A program made the position numbers and the translations under genes. From a virus, in IMG/VR virus record IMGVR_UViG_3300020578_000502, positions 1-21,034 of that record: a DNA stretch of 21,034 nt; one strand, 5' to 3'. Of the stretch, positions 13,139-21,034 are shown one piece after another (positions within the stretch are counted from its first letter, which is position 1; each line of letters starts with the position of its first letter). Under the pieces are notes generated by a model. It was not told where the DNA came from. It saw only the letters and a program-made list of their open reading frames with translations, and made no database searches.

Positions 13139-13680
13139 TATCCTGAAACCTCCATTAATATTACTGTAGATCCACAGCGGGCATTGTAACCTTGTGTGTC
13201 ATTTGTATCATTATAAGTTCTGTTTAGTCCAAAACCTTGACTGCCGACGTATTCGGCCCTAACTTGAAGTTGATAGGTTAATGCTGATGTTGATGATGGA
13301 CTATCAAGAATAGTATGAGATATAGAACCCGTATGATTAACATCTCTACCTTGATTAGAATCTGTAAAATGTATTTGTTGTCTAACACCAGCAGCATCTC
13401 CAAGGCCAGCGGTCATTACAGAACCATTTCTTGTGATTCTAAATGCATTATTATTAATACCACTAATTTTACCCAGATTAAATTGGACTAATATTTTATT
13501 TGAAGAACTTGATGGTGTTATAGTTGCCGACATTCCAGTAACATCATAAAAAGTTTCAGCAGTCGAACTATAAAAGGTATCAGTCTTTGTTGTTTGAACC
13601 ACCTGTAAAATACTACCAGTACTATTCAGTATAGGTTTCCCAGCAGTAGTTTGAATTGCGTTAGTCTTGATGGTACTCAT
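13138..13680 (-). CDS. Short fibre-like adhesin (pair 2)
   Basis: A 180-residue beta-rich protein. Residues 1-27 (MSTIKTNAIQTTAGKPILNS and after) equal those of the adhesin at 14009-14548, with 53 identical bases at the 5' end. Then come a shared scaffold (F.DV.G.S.T.TPSSSSNK.L) and a variable loop region, ending in a similar tail (YNARCGSTVILMEVSG). Conserved ends with a diverged middle fit a receptor-binding head that changes its loops. It is coupled with the chaperone-like gene downstream by TAATG. No enzymatic motif is visible. Confidence 0.66.
   Translation of the reverse strand: MSTIKTNAIQTTAGKPILNSTGSILQVVQTTKTDTFYSSTAETFYDVTGMSATITPSSSSNKILVQFNLGKISGINNNAFRITRNGSVMTAGLGDAAGVRQQIHFTDSNQGRDVNHTGSISHTILDSPSSTSALTYQLQVRAEYVGSQGFGLNRTYNDTNDTQGYNARCGSTVILMEVSG
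13628..13680. repeat. 53-bp identical gene start, adhesin pair 2
   Basis: Identical to 14496-14548. It encodes the first 17 codons of both adhesins and would serve as a recombination handle. Confidence 0.85.
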
Positions 13681-14009
13681 TATTCAACACCTTCTGGTTT
13701 AGGATACTTTGCCTTCACAGCAAGACACGCATCTATATATGCCTGTACTTGTTCAGTATCACCTTTCACAATACCATCAAGATACTCTTTAAAGTCTGGG
13801 TATTCTTTGGCACGAAGTCTCTGATACTCAGTGTTCTCCCATTTCTGTTGAAGTCTTACTACTTCTGCTTCAACTTCTTCTCTTGTTGGTTTCTTTTGAC
13901 CACCTTCCCATACTGGTTTTTCTAACCACTGTAAACCATCATAAGTTTCACCATTAAGAGACCATTGTGCTCCTGGTCTTAAAGTTAAAACTGCTTGTGT
14001 AATATCCAT
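13680..14009 (-). CDS. Fibre-associated chaperone-like protein (pair 1)
   Basis: A 109-residue XkdW-like protein. It has LTLRPGAQWSLNGETYDGLQW (residues 8-28), a charged helix REEVEAEVVRLQQKWENTEYQR, KEYPDFKEYLDGIVKGD, and VKAKYPKPEGVE. It is the longest of the three copies because of a short extension after WLEKP. It is coupled to both adhesin neighbours through one-base overlaps. The pairing of each adhesin with its own helper suggests specificity between partners, as with fibre-assembly proteins of other phages. Confidence 0.65.
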   Translation of the reverse strand: MDITQAVLTLRPGAQWSLNGETYDGLQWLEKPVWEGGQKKPTREEVEAEVVRLQQKWENTEYQRLRAKEYPDFKEYLDGIVKGDTEQVQAYIDACLAVKAKYPKPEGVE

Positions 14010-14548
14010 TATGCAGAAACCTCCATTACAACAATTGATGAGGTAGCTCTAGGGTCATAACCTGAGGTGTTTCTATCAGTTACAGATCTGTTTATAAACA
14101 TAGTACCTCCTTGACCATCAACTCTTGCACTTGCTTGAATTTTATAAGTTATAGCACTTGATGTTGCGGGAGAATCTAAGAAATCCATAGATTCTCTAAA
14201 ATAAGGTCCATCTGACTGACTGTTTGTTTCGTGTGAATATACCATAAAGTTTCTTGGTCTACTACCTGCTACATCTGCAAGACCAATTTCTGTTGAATTG
14301 CGTATCAGTCCGATATGACCAACAAAGAAAGAATTAATATAAGTTAAATTAACCATAATTAAAAATTTACTGGATGAAGAAGATGGAGTTAAGGTAACAC
14401 TTAATCCTGAAACATCAACCAAAGATGTACTAGTGGTCGTAAAAGCGTCTGTTTTATATGCTTGAGCAACTTGAAGAATACTCCCAGTGCTATTGAGTAT
14501 AGGTTTCCCAGCAGTAGTTTGAATTGCGTTAGTCTTGATGGTACTCAT
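14009..14548 (-). CDS. Short fibre-like adhesin (pair 1)
   Basis: This 179-residue protein is the first of the triplicated set in transcription order and the only one preceded by its own late-type octamer (GATAAATA, 14567-14574). The N-terminal 27 residues are the shared module. The middle (about 30-165) is beta-rich with many Ser/Thr and differs from the other two copies. The end, ATSSIVVMEVSA, is conserved. Its start lies 24 bases after the fibre 3 stop. It probably forms a short accessory fibre or caps a fibre. The fold is inferred from composition. Confidence 0.66.
   Translation of the reverse strand: MSTIKTNAIQTTAGKPILNSTGSILQVAQAYKTDAFTTTSTSLVDVSGLSVTLTPSSSSSKFLIMVNLTYINSFFVGHIGLIRNSTEIGLADVAGSRPRNFMVYSHETNSQSDGPYFRESMDFLDSPATSSAITYKIQASARVDGQGGTMFINRSVTDRNTSGYDPRATSSIVVMEVSA
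14496..14548. repeat. 53-bp identical gene start, adhesin pair 1
   Basis: Exact copy of 13628-13680. Confidence 0.85.
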
Positions 14549-14566
14549 ATCACTTTATATTTCCTC

Positions 14567-14572
14567 TATTTA

Positions 14573-14574
<2 letters not shown>
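14567..14574 (-). promoter_or_regulatory. Late promoter-like octamer before the adhesin set
   Basis: GATAAATA on the minus strand, 18 bases before the ATG and overlapping the fibre 3 stop. It is followed by AGAGGAAAT, whose GAGG could be a far-placed ribosome site. Confidence 0.45.
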
Positions 14575-16570
<1,996 letters not shown>

Positions 16571-16582
16571 CTACTTTTTAGT

Positions 16583-16590
16583 TATTTATA
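16583..16590 (-). promoter_or_regulatory. Late promoter octamer before fibre 3
   Basis: A perfect T4-type TATAAATA on the minus strand, overlapping the stop of the 83-aa gene. ACTAAAAAGTAGATA follows and then the ATG. Confidence 0.65.
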
Positions 16591-16837
16591 TTCCAAGAAG
16601 ATCTTTGAGTTCTTCTATGGTGAGTCCTGCTGCTTCTAGTTTTTGTTGAGCAGTTAGAGGTTCTGGTTCGGGAATGGGGTCTGGTTTATCCGCCAGAAGC
16701 GGGGTATTGCCTTCTTCTAACCATTTTAAATACTCTTCATTTAATTCTCTATGAACTGAAGCACCATCAGAAAGACGAAGTGCATAAGGTAATAAATCAC
16801 CTGTTATTGGATGTTGAACAAGTTTGTAGTTTTCCAT
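16586..16837 (-). CDS. Small fibre-associated protein, 83 aa
   Basis: An 83-residue acidic protein. YKLVQHPITGDLLPYALRLSDG (4-25) is followed by helix NEEYLKWLEEGNTPL (33-47), a proline-rich linker (PDPIPEPEPL, 52-61), then QQKLEAAGLTIEELKDLLGI at the C-terminus. The 'EYL.WLEEGNTPLpa' and 'KLEAaGLT.eELK.LLG' segments are typical of short proteins beside phage tail fibres, where they are thought to help assembly. It has the best ribosome site in the window, AAGGAG, 8 bases before the ATG and overlapping the fibre 2 stop. It therefore follows fibre 2 directly and probably serves it. Confidence 0.68.
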   Translation of the reverse strand: MENYKLVQHPITGDLLPYALRLSDGASVHRELNEEYLKWLEEGNTPLLADKPDPIPEPEPLTAQQKLEAAGLTIEELKDLLGI

Positions 16838-16848
16838 TGTCTATCTCC

Positions 16849-18957
16849 TTAGAATTCTGCAGAGGCAGTCCAAGCACCTATCGTTGCAAAATGCGCTGGG
16901 CCGGTCCATCCGTCCGGCTGGGATCTGGGGTAAATATATAATTGCATATTGTTCTCGTTAGATACTGTGGCCGACACCCAGACAGCAGCCCATGGTTGGT
17001 ATTCACGATATAATATCCACTGACCCGCAGCAGCTCCGCCATTGATGGGGTTGGTGATGACGAAGGGGGGGATAAAAGTTACTGTAGAAGGTTTAGTTCT
17101 CATTGTTACTGGAAAATAAATATTTGGGAGGAAGGCCGCATTCGGCCCAGACAGTGCATAAGCATATCCACTAAAATACATTTCATTGTTGCTGGAATGA
17201 GCTCCTTGGACAGTTGCAACAACATCAGTATTGCTATTTTTACAAAAATACCTCTGACACAACGCCAGCTCCTGCCCAAAGCTGCGCGACTCAAACGGTG
17301 TGGCGACGGAGCCGACTTCCAGCTGCACACCGGTGATGTAAGCATCCCTACTTATCCCTCCGATTTCGAGACCTGCTAGAACATTCGTTCCGGCAACTGT
17401 AGGAACCGTAAACTGATGTTGGTAGCGTGCCCAACCATTTGTCCACGTCGCGTTGGGATTGGAAGAAGTAAATGACACTTGATTGCTGGTACTAAACTTA
17501 GAGTCTCTAAAGTTTATTACGGTTTGGATTCCTTCTGTGCCAGTGTCTACCTTTGCATAATAGCTTAAAGTTAAGGTGGTTCCAGCGACAAGTTGACCTT
17601 GTTCCCCTGTTGCACGCAGCTCAATGGGCTGACCCAGTGCCATATCTGAAGCACTGTAGGTTAACTTTGTTGAATAGGTAAAACCATCCGGTGCATCAGT
17701 GCTTCTGGTAGCGGAAGCAGCATTTACCATCCAAAATCGGTCAGCGCCGTATTGGCCGCTTGTCGCCTGCGAAGTTCCTCTTTGCCAGACATCCATCCCG
17801 CCGTTGATGATAAAATTACGAGAACCAGCAGAACCTGTAGCACCTTGAGCGCCTTGAGCACCAGTAGTGGCAGAACCAGGAGCTCCTTGAGCACCTTGAG
17901 CACCTGTGGCACCTGTACCTCCTGTGGCACCTTGAGCACCAGTAGTGGCAGAACCAGGAGCTCCTTGAGCACCAACAGCACCTTGAGCGCCTTGAGCACC
18001 AGTAGTGGCAGAACCAGGAGCTCCCTGAGCACCTTGAGCACCAGTAGTGGCAGAACCAGGAGCTCCTTGAGCACCTTGAGCACCTGTGGAACCAGTAGCA
18101 CCTTGTGCACCTGTGGCACCTGTACCTCCTGTGGAACCTTGAGCACCTTGAGCACCTGTGGAACCAGTAGCACCTTGTGCACCTTGAGCACCTGTGGAAC
18201 CTTGAGCACCTTGAGCACCTGTGGAACCAGTAGCACCTTGTGCACCTGTACCTCCTGTGGCACCTTGAGCACCTTGAGCACCTGTGGAACCAGTAGCACC
18301 TTGTGCACCTTGAGCACCTGTGGAACCTTGAGCACCTTGAGCACCTGTGGAACCAGTAGCACCTTGTGCACCTTGAGCACCTGTGGAACCAGTAGCACCT
18401 TGAGCACCTGTGGAACCAGTAGCACCTTGTGCACCTGTGGCACCTGTACCTCCTGTGGAACCTTGAGCACCTTGAGCACCTGTGGAACCAGTAGCACCTT
18501 GTGCACCTGTACCTCCTGTGGCACCTTGAGCACCTTGAGCACCTGTGGAACCAGTAGCACCTTGTGCACCTTGAGCACCTGTGGAACCAGTAGCACCTTG
18601 AGCACCTGTGGAACCAGTGCCACCTGCACCACCAGCAGCACCTTGAGCTCCTTGAGCTCCCTGAGCACCTTGAGCGCCTTGAGCACCAACTGCACCTTGA
18701 GATCCTACTGCACCTTGAGCTCCTTGAGCACCCACTGTGCCTGTAGCACCTTGAGCTCCTTGAGATCCTACAGCACCTTGAGCACCTACGCTACCTTGTA
18801 CACCTTGAGCACCTTGAGCTCCCTGTGCACCTTGAGCTCCCTGAGCACCGGTGCTAGATTGTCTTTTCCATACGGTTCCATTATATTGAAACGTAACACC
18901 ATTACTAGTGTAAGTATCACCATTATTTGGACTATTAGGAAAATTAAACGCTGCCAT
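16849..18957 (-). CDS. Collagen-like tail fibre 2 with carbohydrate-binding-like tip
   Basis: This 702-residue fibre has the N-terminal module [20 protein letters not shown] then YNGTVWKRQ (4-33). A single long collagen stretch (about 36-378) of [12 protein letters not shown] follows, including four [11 protein letters not shown] units that break the Gly-every-third phase. A C-terminal part of 324 residues begins [20 protein letters not shown]. This start, the ADRFWM motif, and the [18 protein letters not shown]...ELALCQRYF block are a widespread phage tip arrangement: a CBM-like jelly roll followed by a receptor-binding region. The tip DNA is visibly more GC-rich than the neighbouring genes. 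A CATAAATA octamer lies before the gene. The 83-aa helper follows. Confidence 0.87.
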   Translation of the reverse strand: MAAFNFPNSPNNGDTYTSNGVTFQYNGTVWKRQSSTGAQGAQGAQGAQGAQGVQGSVGAQGAVGSQGAQGATGTVGAQGAQGAVGSQGAVGAQGAQGAQGAQGAQGAAGGAGGTGSTGAQGATGSTGAQGAQGATGSTGAQGAQGATGGTGAQGATGSTGAQGAQGSTGGTGATGAQGATGSTGAQGATGSTGAQGAQGATGSTGAQGAQGSTGAQGAQGATGSTGAQGAQGATGGTGAQGATGSTGAQGAQGSTGAQGAQGATGSTGAQGAQGSTGGTGATGAQGATGSTGAQGAQGAPGSATTGAQGAQGAPGSATTGAQGAQGAVGAQGAPGSATTGAQGATGGTGATGAQGAQGAPGSATTGAQGAQGATGSAGSRNFIINGGMDVWQRGTSQATSGQYGADRFWMVNAASATRSTDAPDGFTYSTKLTYSASDMALGQPIELRATGEQGQLVAGTTLTLSYYAKVDTGTEGIQTVINFRDSKFSTSNQVSFTSSNPNATWTNGWARYQHQFTVPTVAGTNVLAGLEIGGISRDAYITGVQLEVGSVATPFESRSFGQELALCQRYFCKNSNTDVVATVQGAHSSNNEMYFSGYAYALSGPNAAFLPNIYFPVTMRTKPSTVTFIPPFVITNPINGGAAAGQWILYREYQPWAAVWVSATVSNENNMQLYIYPRSQPDGWTGPAHFATIGAWTASAEF
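17822..18855. repeat. Collagen-coding DNA repeat, fibre 2
   Basis: About 1 kb of 9-base GXY units with larger repeats. The unit encoding [12 protein letters not shown] recurs many times, and [11 protein letters not shown] occurs four times near the 3' end of the stalk. Confidence 0.85.
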
Positions 18958-18972
18958 TATCTACTTTTTGGT

Positions 18973-18980
18973 TATTTATG
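18973..18980 (-). promoter_or_regulatory. Late promoter-like octamer before fibre 2
   Basis: CATAAATA on the minus strand at the stop of the 118-aa gene, followed by ACCAAAAAGTAGATA and the ATG. One base of this leader differs from those of fibres 3 and 4. Confidence 0.5.
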
Positions 18981-19332
18981 TAAAATTGTGCATCTCATCT
19001 GCGGATCCAATAATGTTAATAGGTTGGTTTAAAGGCGTGATTTGTGCAGGTATAATTTGCTGTTTAAGCGCATCTCTATAAAGTTCTTGATTCTGATAGT
19101 TTGCTTTTACAACTTCATTTCTAAAACTTTCTACAGCTGCTCCAGTTTGATTTGATTTCTGAGCAATTTCTACTGCCATCACAGGCATCCAAGTCACTGC
19201 ACAACCCCACTCATCGACAGGTTCTCCTGTATTTGGATTTGTGCCTCTCATTTGAGTATACCAAGCACACTTCAATCCAATACAATCTTTTTTAATCAAT
19301 GGACAAAAATTGCCTGGTTTTATCTTAGCCAT
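18976..19332 (-). CDS. Conserved phage protein with four cysteines, 118 aa
   Basis: This 118-residue protein begins MAKIKPGNFCPLIKKDCIGL and continues KCAWYTQMRGTNPNTGEPVDEWGCAVTWMP. Cysteines at 9, 17, 22 and 44 are spaced to suggest a metal site or small structural zinc/iron site. A helix (MAVEIAQKSNQTGAAVESFRNEVVKANYQNQELYRDAL, about 53-90) and a proline-rich tail follow. I recall very similar small proteins in many marine phages near tail-fibre genes, always of unknown function. It lies between the 91-aa and fibre 2 genes with short gaps. A redox or zinc role is only a guess from the Cys pattern. Confidence 0.68.
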   Translation of the reverse strand: MAKIKPGNFCPLIKKDCIGLKCAWYTQMRGTNPNTGEPVDEWGCAVTWMPVMAVEIAQKSNQTGAAVESFRNEVVKANYQNQELYRDALKQQIIPAQITPLNQPINIIGSADEMHNFT

Positions 19333-19345
19333 AACTAAAACTACA

Positions 19346-19621
19346 TTATATCACGTTTTCTGATATTGAAGAAGTTCCAACTCCGACTGGTTCACTTACA
19401 ATACTTATAAGGTGAGTGTCTAATGCTGCAAGATATGGTTGTAGAATAGTATCGTCAGTAATTTCTTCATTTCTTTGTGGATTTTTCCATTCAATTTCCC
19501 CATGATCTTCATACCATTGAATCGCATGAATATCAGAATCTTCAAAATTCCATTCTTGAAGATGTGCAGCAGTTTCGTCCTTTCTAATCCATTTATCGGT
19601 TGGAATAATTGTTACTCTCAT
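19346..19621 (-). CDS. Fibre-associated small protein, 91 aa
   Basis: A 91-residue acidic protein. MRVTIIPTDKWIRKDETAAH then WNFEDSDIHAIQWYEDHGEI (24-43) forms a compact alpha/beta start. ITDDTILQPYLAALDTHL (54-71) is a helical part, and the tail is Ser/Val-rich and flexible. The 'IHAIQWY...GEIE' signature is typical of small proteins placed right after long fibres in T4-like marine phages, probably fibre chaperones or connectors. It starts 16 bases after the fibre 1 stop with a GAGGA ribosome site about 12 bases upstream, so it is co-transcribed with fibre 1. Confidence 0.66.
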   Translation of the reverse strand: MRVTIIPTDKWIRKDETAAHLQEWNFEDSDIHAIQWYEDHGEIEWKNPQRNEEITDDTILQPYLAALDTHLISIVSEPVGVGTSSISENVI

Positions 19622-19637
19622 TGCTAATTATCCTCGA

Positions 19638-21034
19638 TTAATCTTTACTACAAAGTATAACATCTATGTACTGAACTGCAAAGTCCATTGACGATCCACT
19701 GAAAGAAGCAGTGTTAGCGTGAGTGTGAGATGCGCCACCACCTGTATTAGACATACTGAATTCAACTACACCATCTGTTCCACCTCCAGTTGCTCGACCA
19801 CTATTTACGTTTCCATATACATGAAGATTAAGGTTTGTAATACTTGTTGTGTGGTTATGAGAAGGCATTTCATTTGTCGTCAATGTATGAGCAGCATTAC
19901 TCATAGAAACAGAACCACTAGGCGTTCTGGAAGTAAAGACTGATGTAAATGCAGTTGAACCTCCCGTTCCACCACCAGTTCCAGAAACAACTCTCAATGC
20001 TTTGTTATCTTGAGTAGTAACCTTTGTCCATCCTGTAGGTGCGTTTGCTTGGTAAAGTAAAAATACAGATCCAGAGGGAATCACAGCGGATGCAGAACCA
20101 ATGGCACCTTGAACACCCTGAGCACCTTGAGCACCTTGAGCACCAGCACCACCAGAACCACCAGCAGCACCTTGAGCACCCGTGGCACCTACAGCACCTT
20201 GAGCACCAGCACCACCTGTACCACCAGCAGCACCTTGAGCGCCCGCTGAACCAGCAGCACCTTGAGCACCAGCACCACCTGTACCACCAGCAGCACCTTG
20301 AGCACCTGTGGCACCTACAGCACCTTGAGCACCAGCACCACCTGTACCACCAGCAGCACCTTGAGCGCCTTGAGCACCTGTGGCACCTACAGCACCTTGA
20401 GCTCCAACAGCACCTTGAGCTCCTTGAGCACCTACAGCACCAGTTGCACCTTGAGCACCTACAGCACCAGTTGCACCTTGAGCTCCTTGAGCTCCTACTG
20501 CACCTTGAGCACCTTGAGCTCCTACTACACCTTGAGCACCAGTTGCACCTTGAGCTCCTTGTGCACCTTGAGCACCTACAGTACCAGTTGCACCCTGAGA
20601 TCCTTGAGCGCCTTGAGCGCCTTGAGCACCTTGAGCACCAGTGCCTCCTGTACCACCAGCAGCACCTTGAGATCCTTGAGCACCTTGAACTCCTTGAGCA
20701 CCTTGAGCACCAGTGCCTCCTGTACCACCAGCAGCACCTTGAGATCCTTGAGCACCTTGAACTCCTTGAGCACCTTGAGATCCTTGAGCACCTTGAGATC
20801 CTTGAGCACCTTGAGATCCTTGAGCACCTTGAGCTCCTTGAGCACCTGCAGAACCTTGAGCACCTGCAGAACCTTGAGCACCTGCAGAACCTTGAGCACC
20901 TGCAGAACCTTGAGCACCTTGAGGTCCAATTGGACCAGTATTAATTGATACCCATTGATTACTATCACCATCAGCATAATACACATGAAGATCACCATCA
21001 TCACTGTCCCACCAAAGATCTCCAGGTCTTGCAT
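19638..21034 (-). CDS. Collagen-like tail fibre 1 (5' end outside window) with gp12/collar-like tip
   Basis: The frame is open to the window edge: before the GTG at 20984 it still reads [19 protein letters not shown], a phage structural motif. The gene therefore starts beyond 21034, and the visible part is the last 465 or so residues. A PIGPQGAQ junction opens a collagen stretch of about 280 residues (GAQ, GSA, GSQ, GGT, GAV). The last 155 residues or so are a tip related to the phage collar/short-fibre family: [39 protein letters not shown], and two HxH motifs (PSHNH and SHTH). In T4 gp12 and gp37, HxH groups coordinate a metal along the trimer axis. It ends in [13 protein letters not shown]. 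Confidence 0.87.
   Translation of the reverse strand, partial: ARPGDLWWDSDDGDLHVYYADGDSNQWVSINTGPIGPQGAQGSAGAQGSAGAQGSAGAQGSAGAQGAQGAQGSQGAQGSQGAQGSQGAQGVQGAQGSQGAAGGTGGTGAQGAQGVQGAQGSQGAAGGTGGTGAQGAQGAQGAQGSQGATGTVGAQGAQGAQGATGAQGVVGAQGAQGAVGAQGAQGATGAVGAQGATGAVGAQGAQGAVGAQGAVGATGAQGAQGAAGGTGGAGAQGAVGATGAQGAAGGTGGAGAQGAAGSAGAQGAAGGTGGAGAQGAVGATGAQGAAGGSGGAGAQGAQGAQGVQGAIGSASAVIPSGSVFLLYQANAPTGWTKVTTQDNKALRVVSGTGGGTGGSTAFTSVFTSRTPSGSVSMSNAAHTLTTNEMPSHNHTTSITNLNLHVYGNVNSGRATGGGTDGVVEFSMSNTGGGASHTHANTASFSGSSMDFAVQYIDVILCSKD
20098..20932. repeat. Collagen-coding DNA repeat, fibre 1
   Basis: About 830 bases of 9-base GXY units. A 63-base block coding for [21 protein letters not shown]-type triplets is tandemly duplicated near 20640-20770, and a GSAGAQ unit is repeated four times near 20840-20915. 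Confidence 0.8.

Noticed and set aside
19345-19350. TATAAT before the 118-aa gene as a sigma-70 promoter
   Set aside because: No acceptable -35 box lies at 16-18 bases upstream, and AT-rich context makes a chance hexamer likely.
20984-21034. GTG at 20984 as true start of fibre 1
   Set aside because: The frame is open beyond it and encodes a typical [12 protein letters not shown] structural motif, so the gene runs off the window.

Overview
The window looks like part of a large T4-like tailed phage of marine cyanobacteria (a Synechococcus or Prochlorococcus myovirus). This is an inference from the kind of genes present: four Gln-rich collagen-like tail fibres, small fibre-associated proteins of the type common in these phages, T4-style late promoter octamers (TATAAATA-like), an AT-rich glycan-modification cluster and a phage tRNA. 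No capsid, portal or polymerase gene is present to prove it. All recognised genes lie on the minus strand, so transcription runs from base 21034 towards base 1.

In transcription order, the first half (21034 to about 9400) is an adhesin module. It holds four collagen-like fibres (19638-21034, cut by the window edge; 16849-18957; 14573-16567; 9400-12006), each with a different C-terminal tip: a gp12/collar-like tip with HxH motifs, a carbohydrate-binding-like tip, a short beta-rich tip, and a peptidase S74 self-cleaving chaperone. Small fibre-associated proteins sit between them. Between fibres 3 and 4 there are three tandem pairs of a short fibre-like adhesin plus a chaperone-like protein (12025-14548). 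After fibre 4 come three tandem Cys-rich proteins with an Lcl/DUF1566-like C-terminus (7867-9385). Their N-terminal halves are nearly identical, but residues about 80-138 are hypervariable.

The next block (706-7816) is an AT-rich operon, mostly with 4-base start/stop overlaps. It encodes a GT25 glycosyltransferase, two 2OG-Fe(II) oxygenases and a C-terminal remnant of a third, a sulfotransferase, two further glycosyltransferase-like proteins, an internally deleted methyltransferase, a GT9-like transferase and a DUF6165 protein. These could remodel host surface glycans or decorate the phage's own collagen-like fibres; the sequence does not decide which.

The last 700 bases are different. A near-consensus sigma-70 promoter (667-695) is followed about 100 bases later by a strong intrinsic terminator (558-586), with paired hairpin arms between them and no convincing ORF. 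This is a candidate structured small RNA. Next comes a perfect TTGACA-N17-TATAAT promoter driving a 68-aa unknown protein, a 57-aa Phd/YefM-like antitoxin that is too short to stand out in an ordinary ORF scan, and a tRNA-Ile with the rare anticodon UAU. No gene-free stretch exceeds 300 bases; the longest are 481-705 (promoters, small RNA, terminator) and 8308-8486 (a duplicated late promoter and otherwise nothing recognised).
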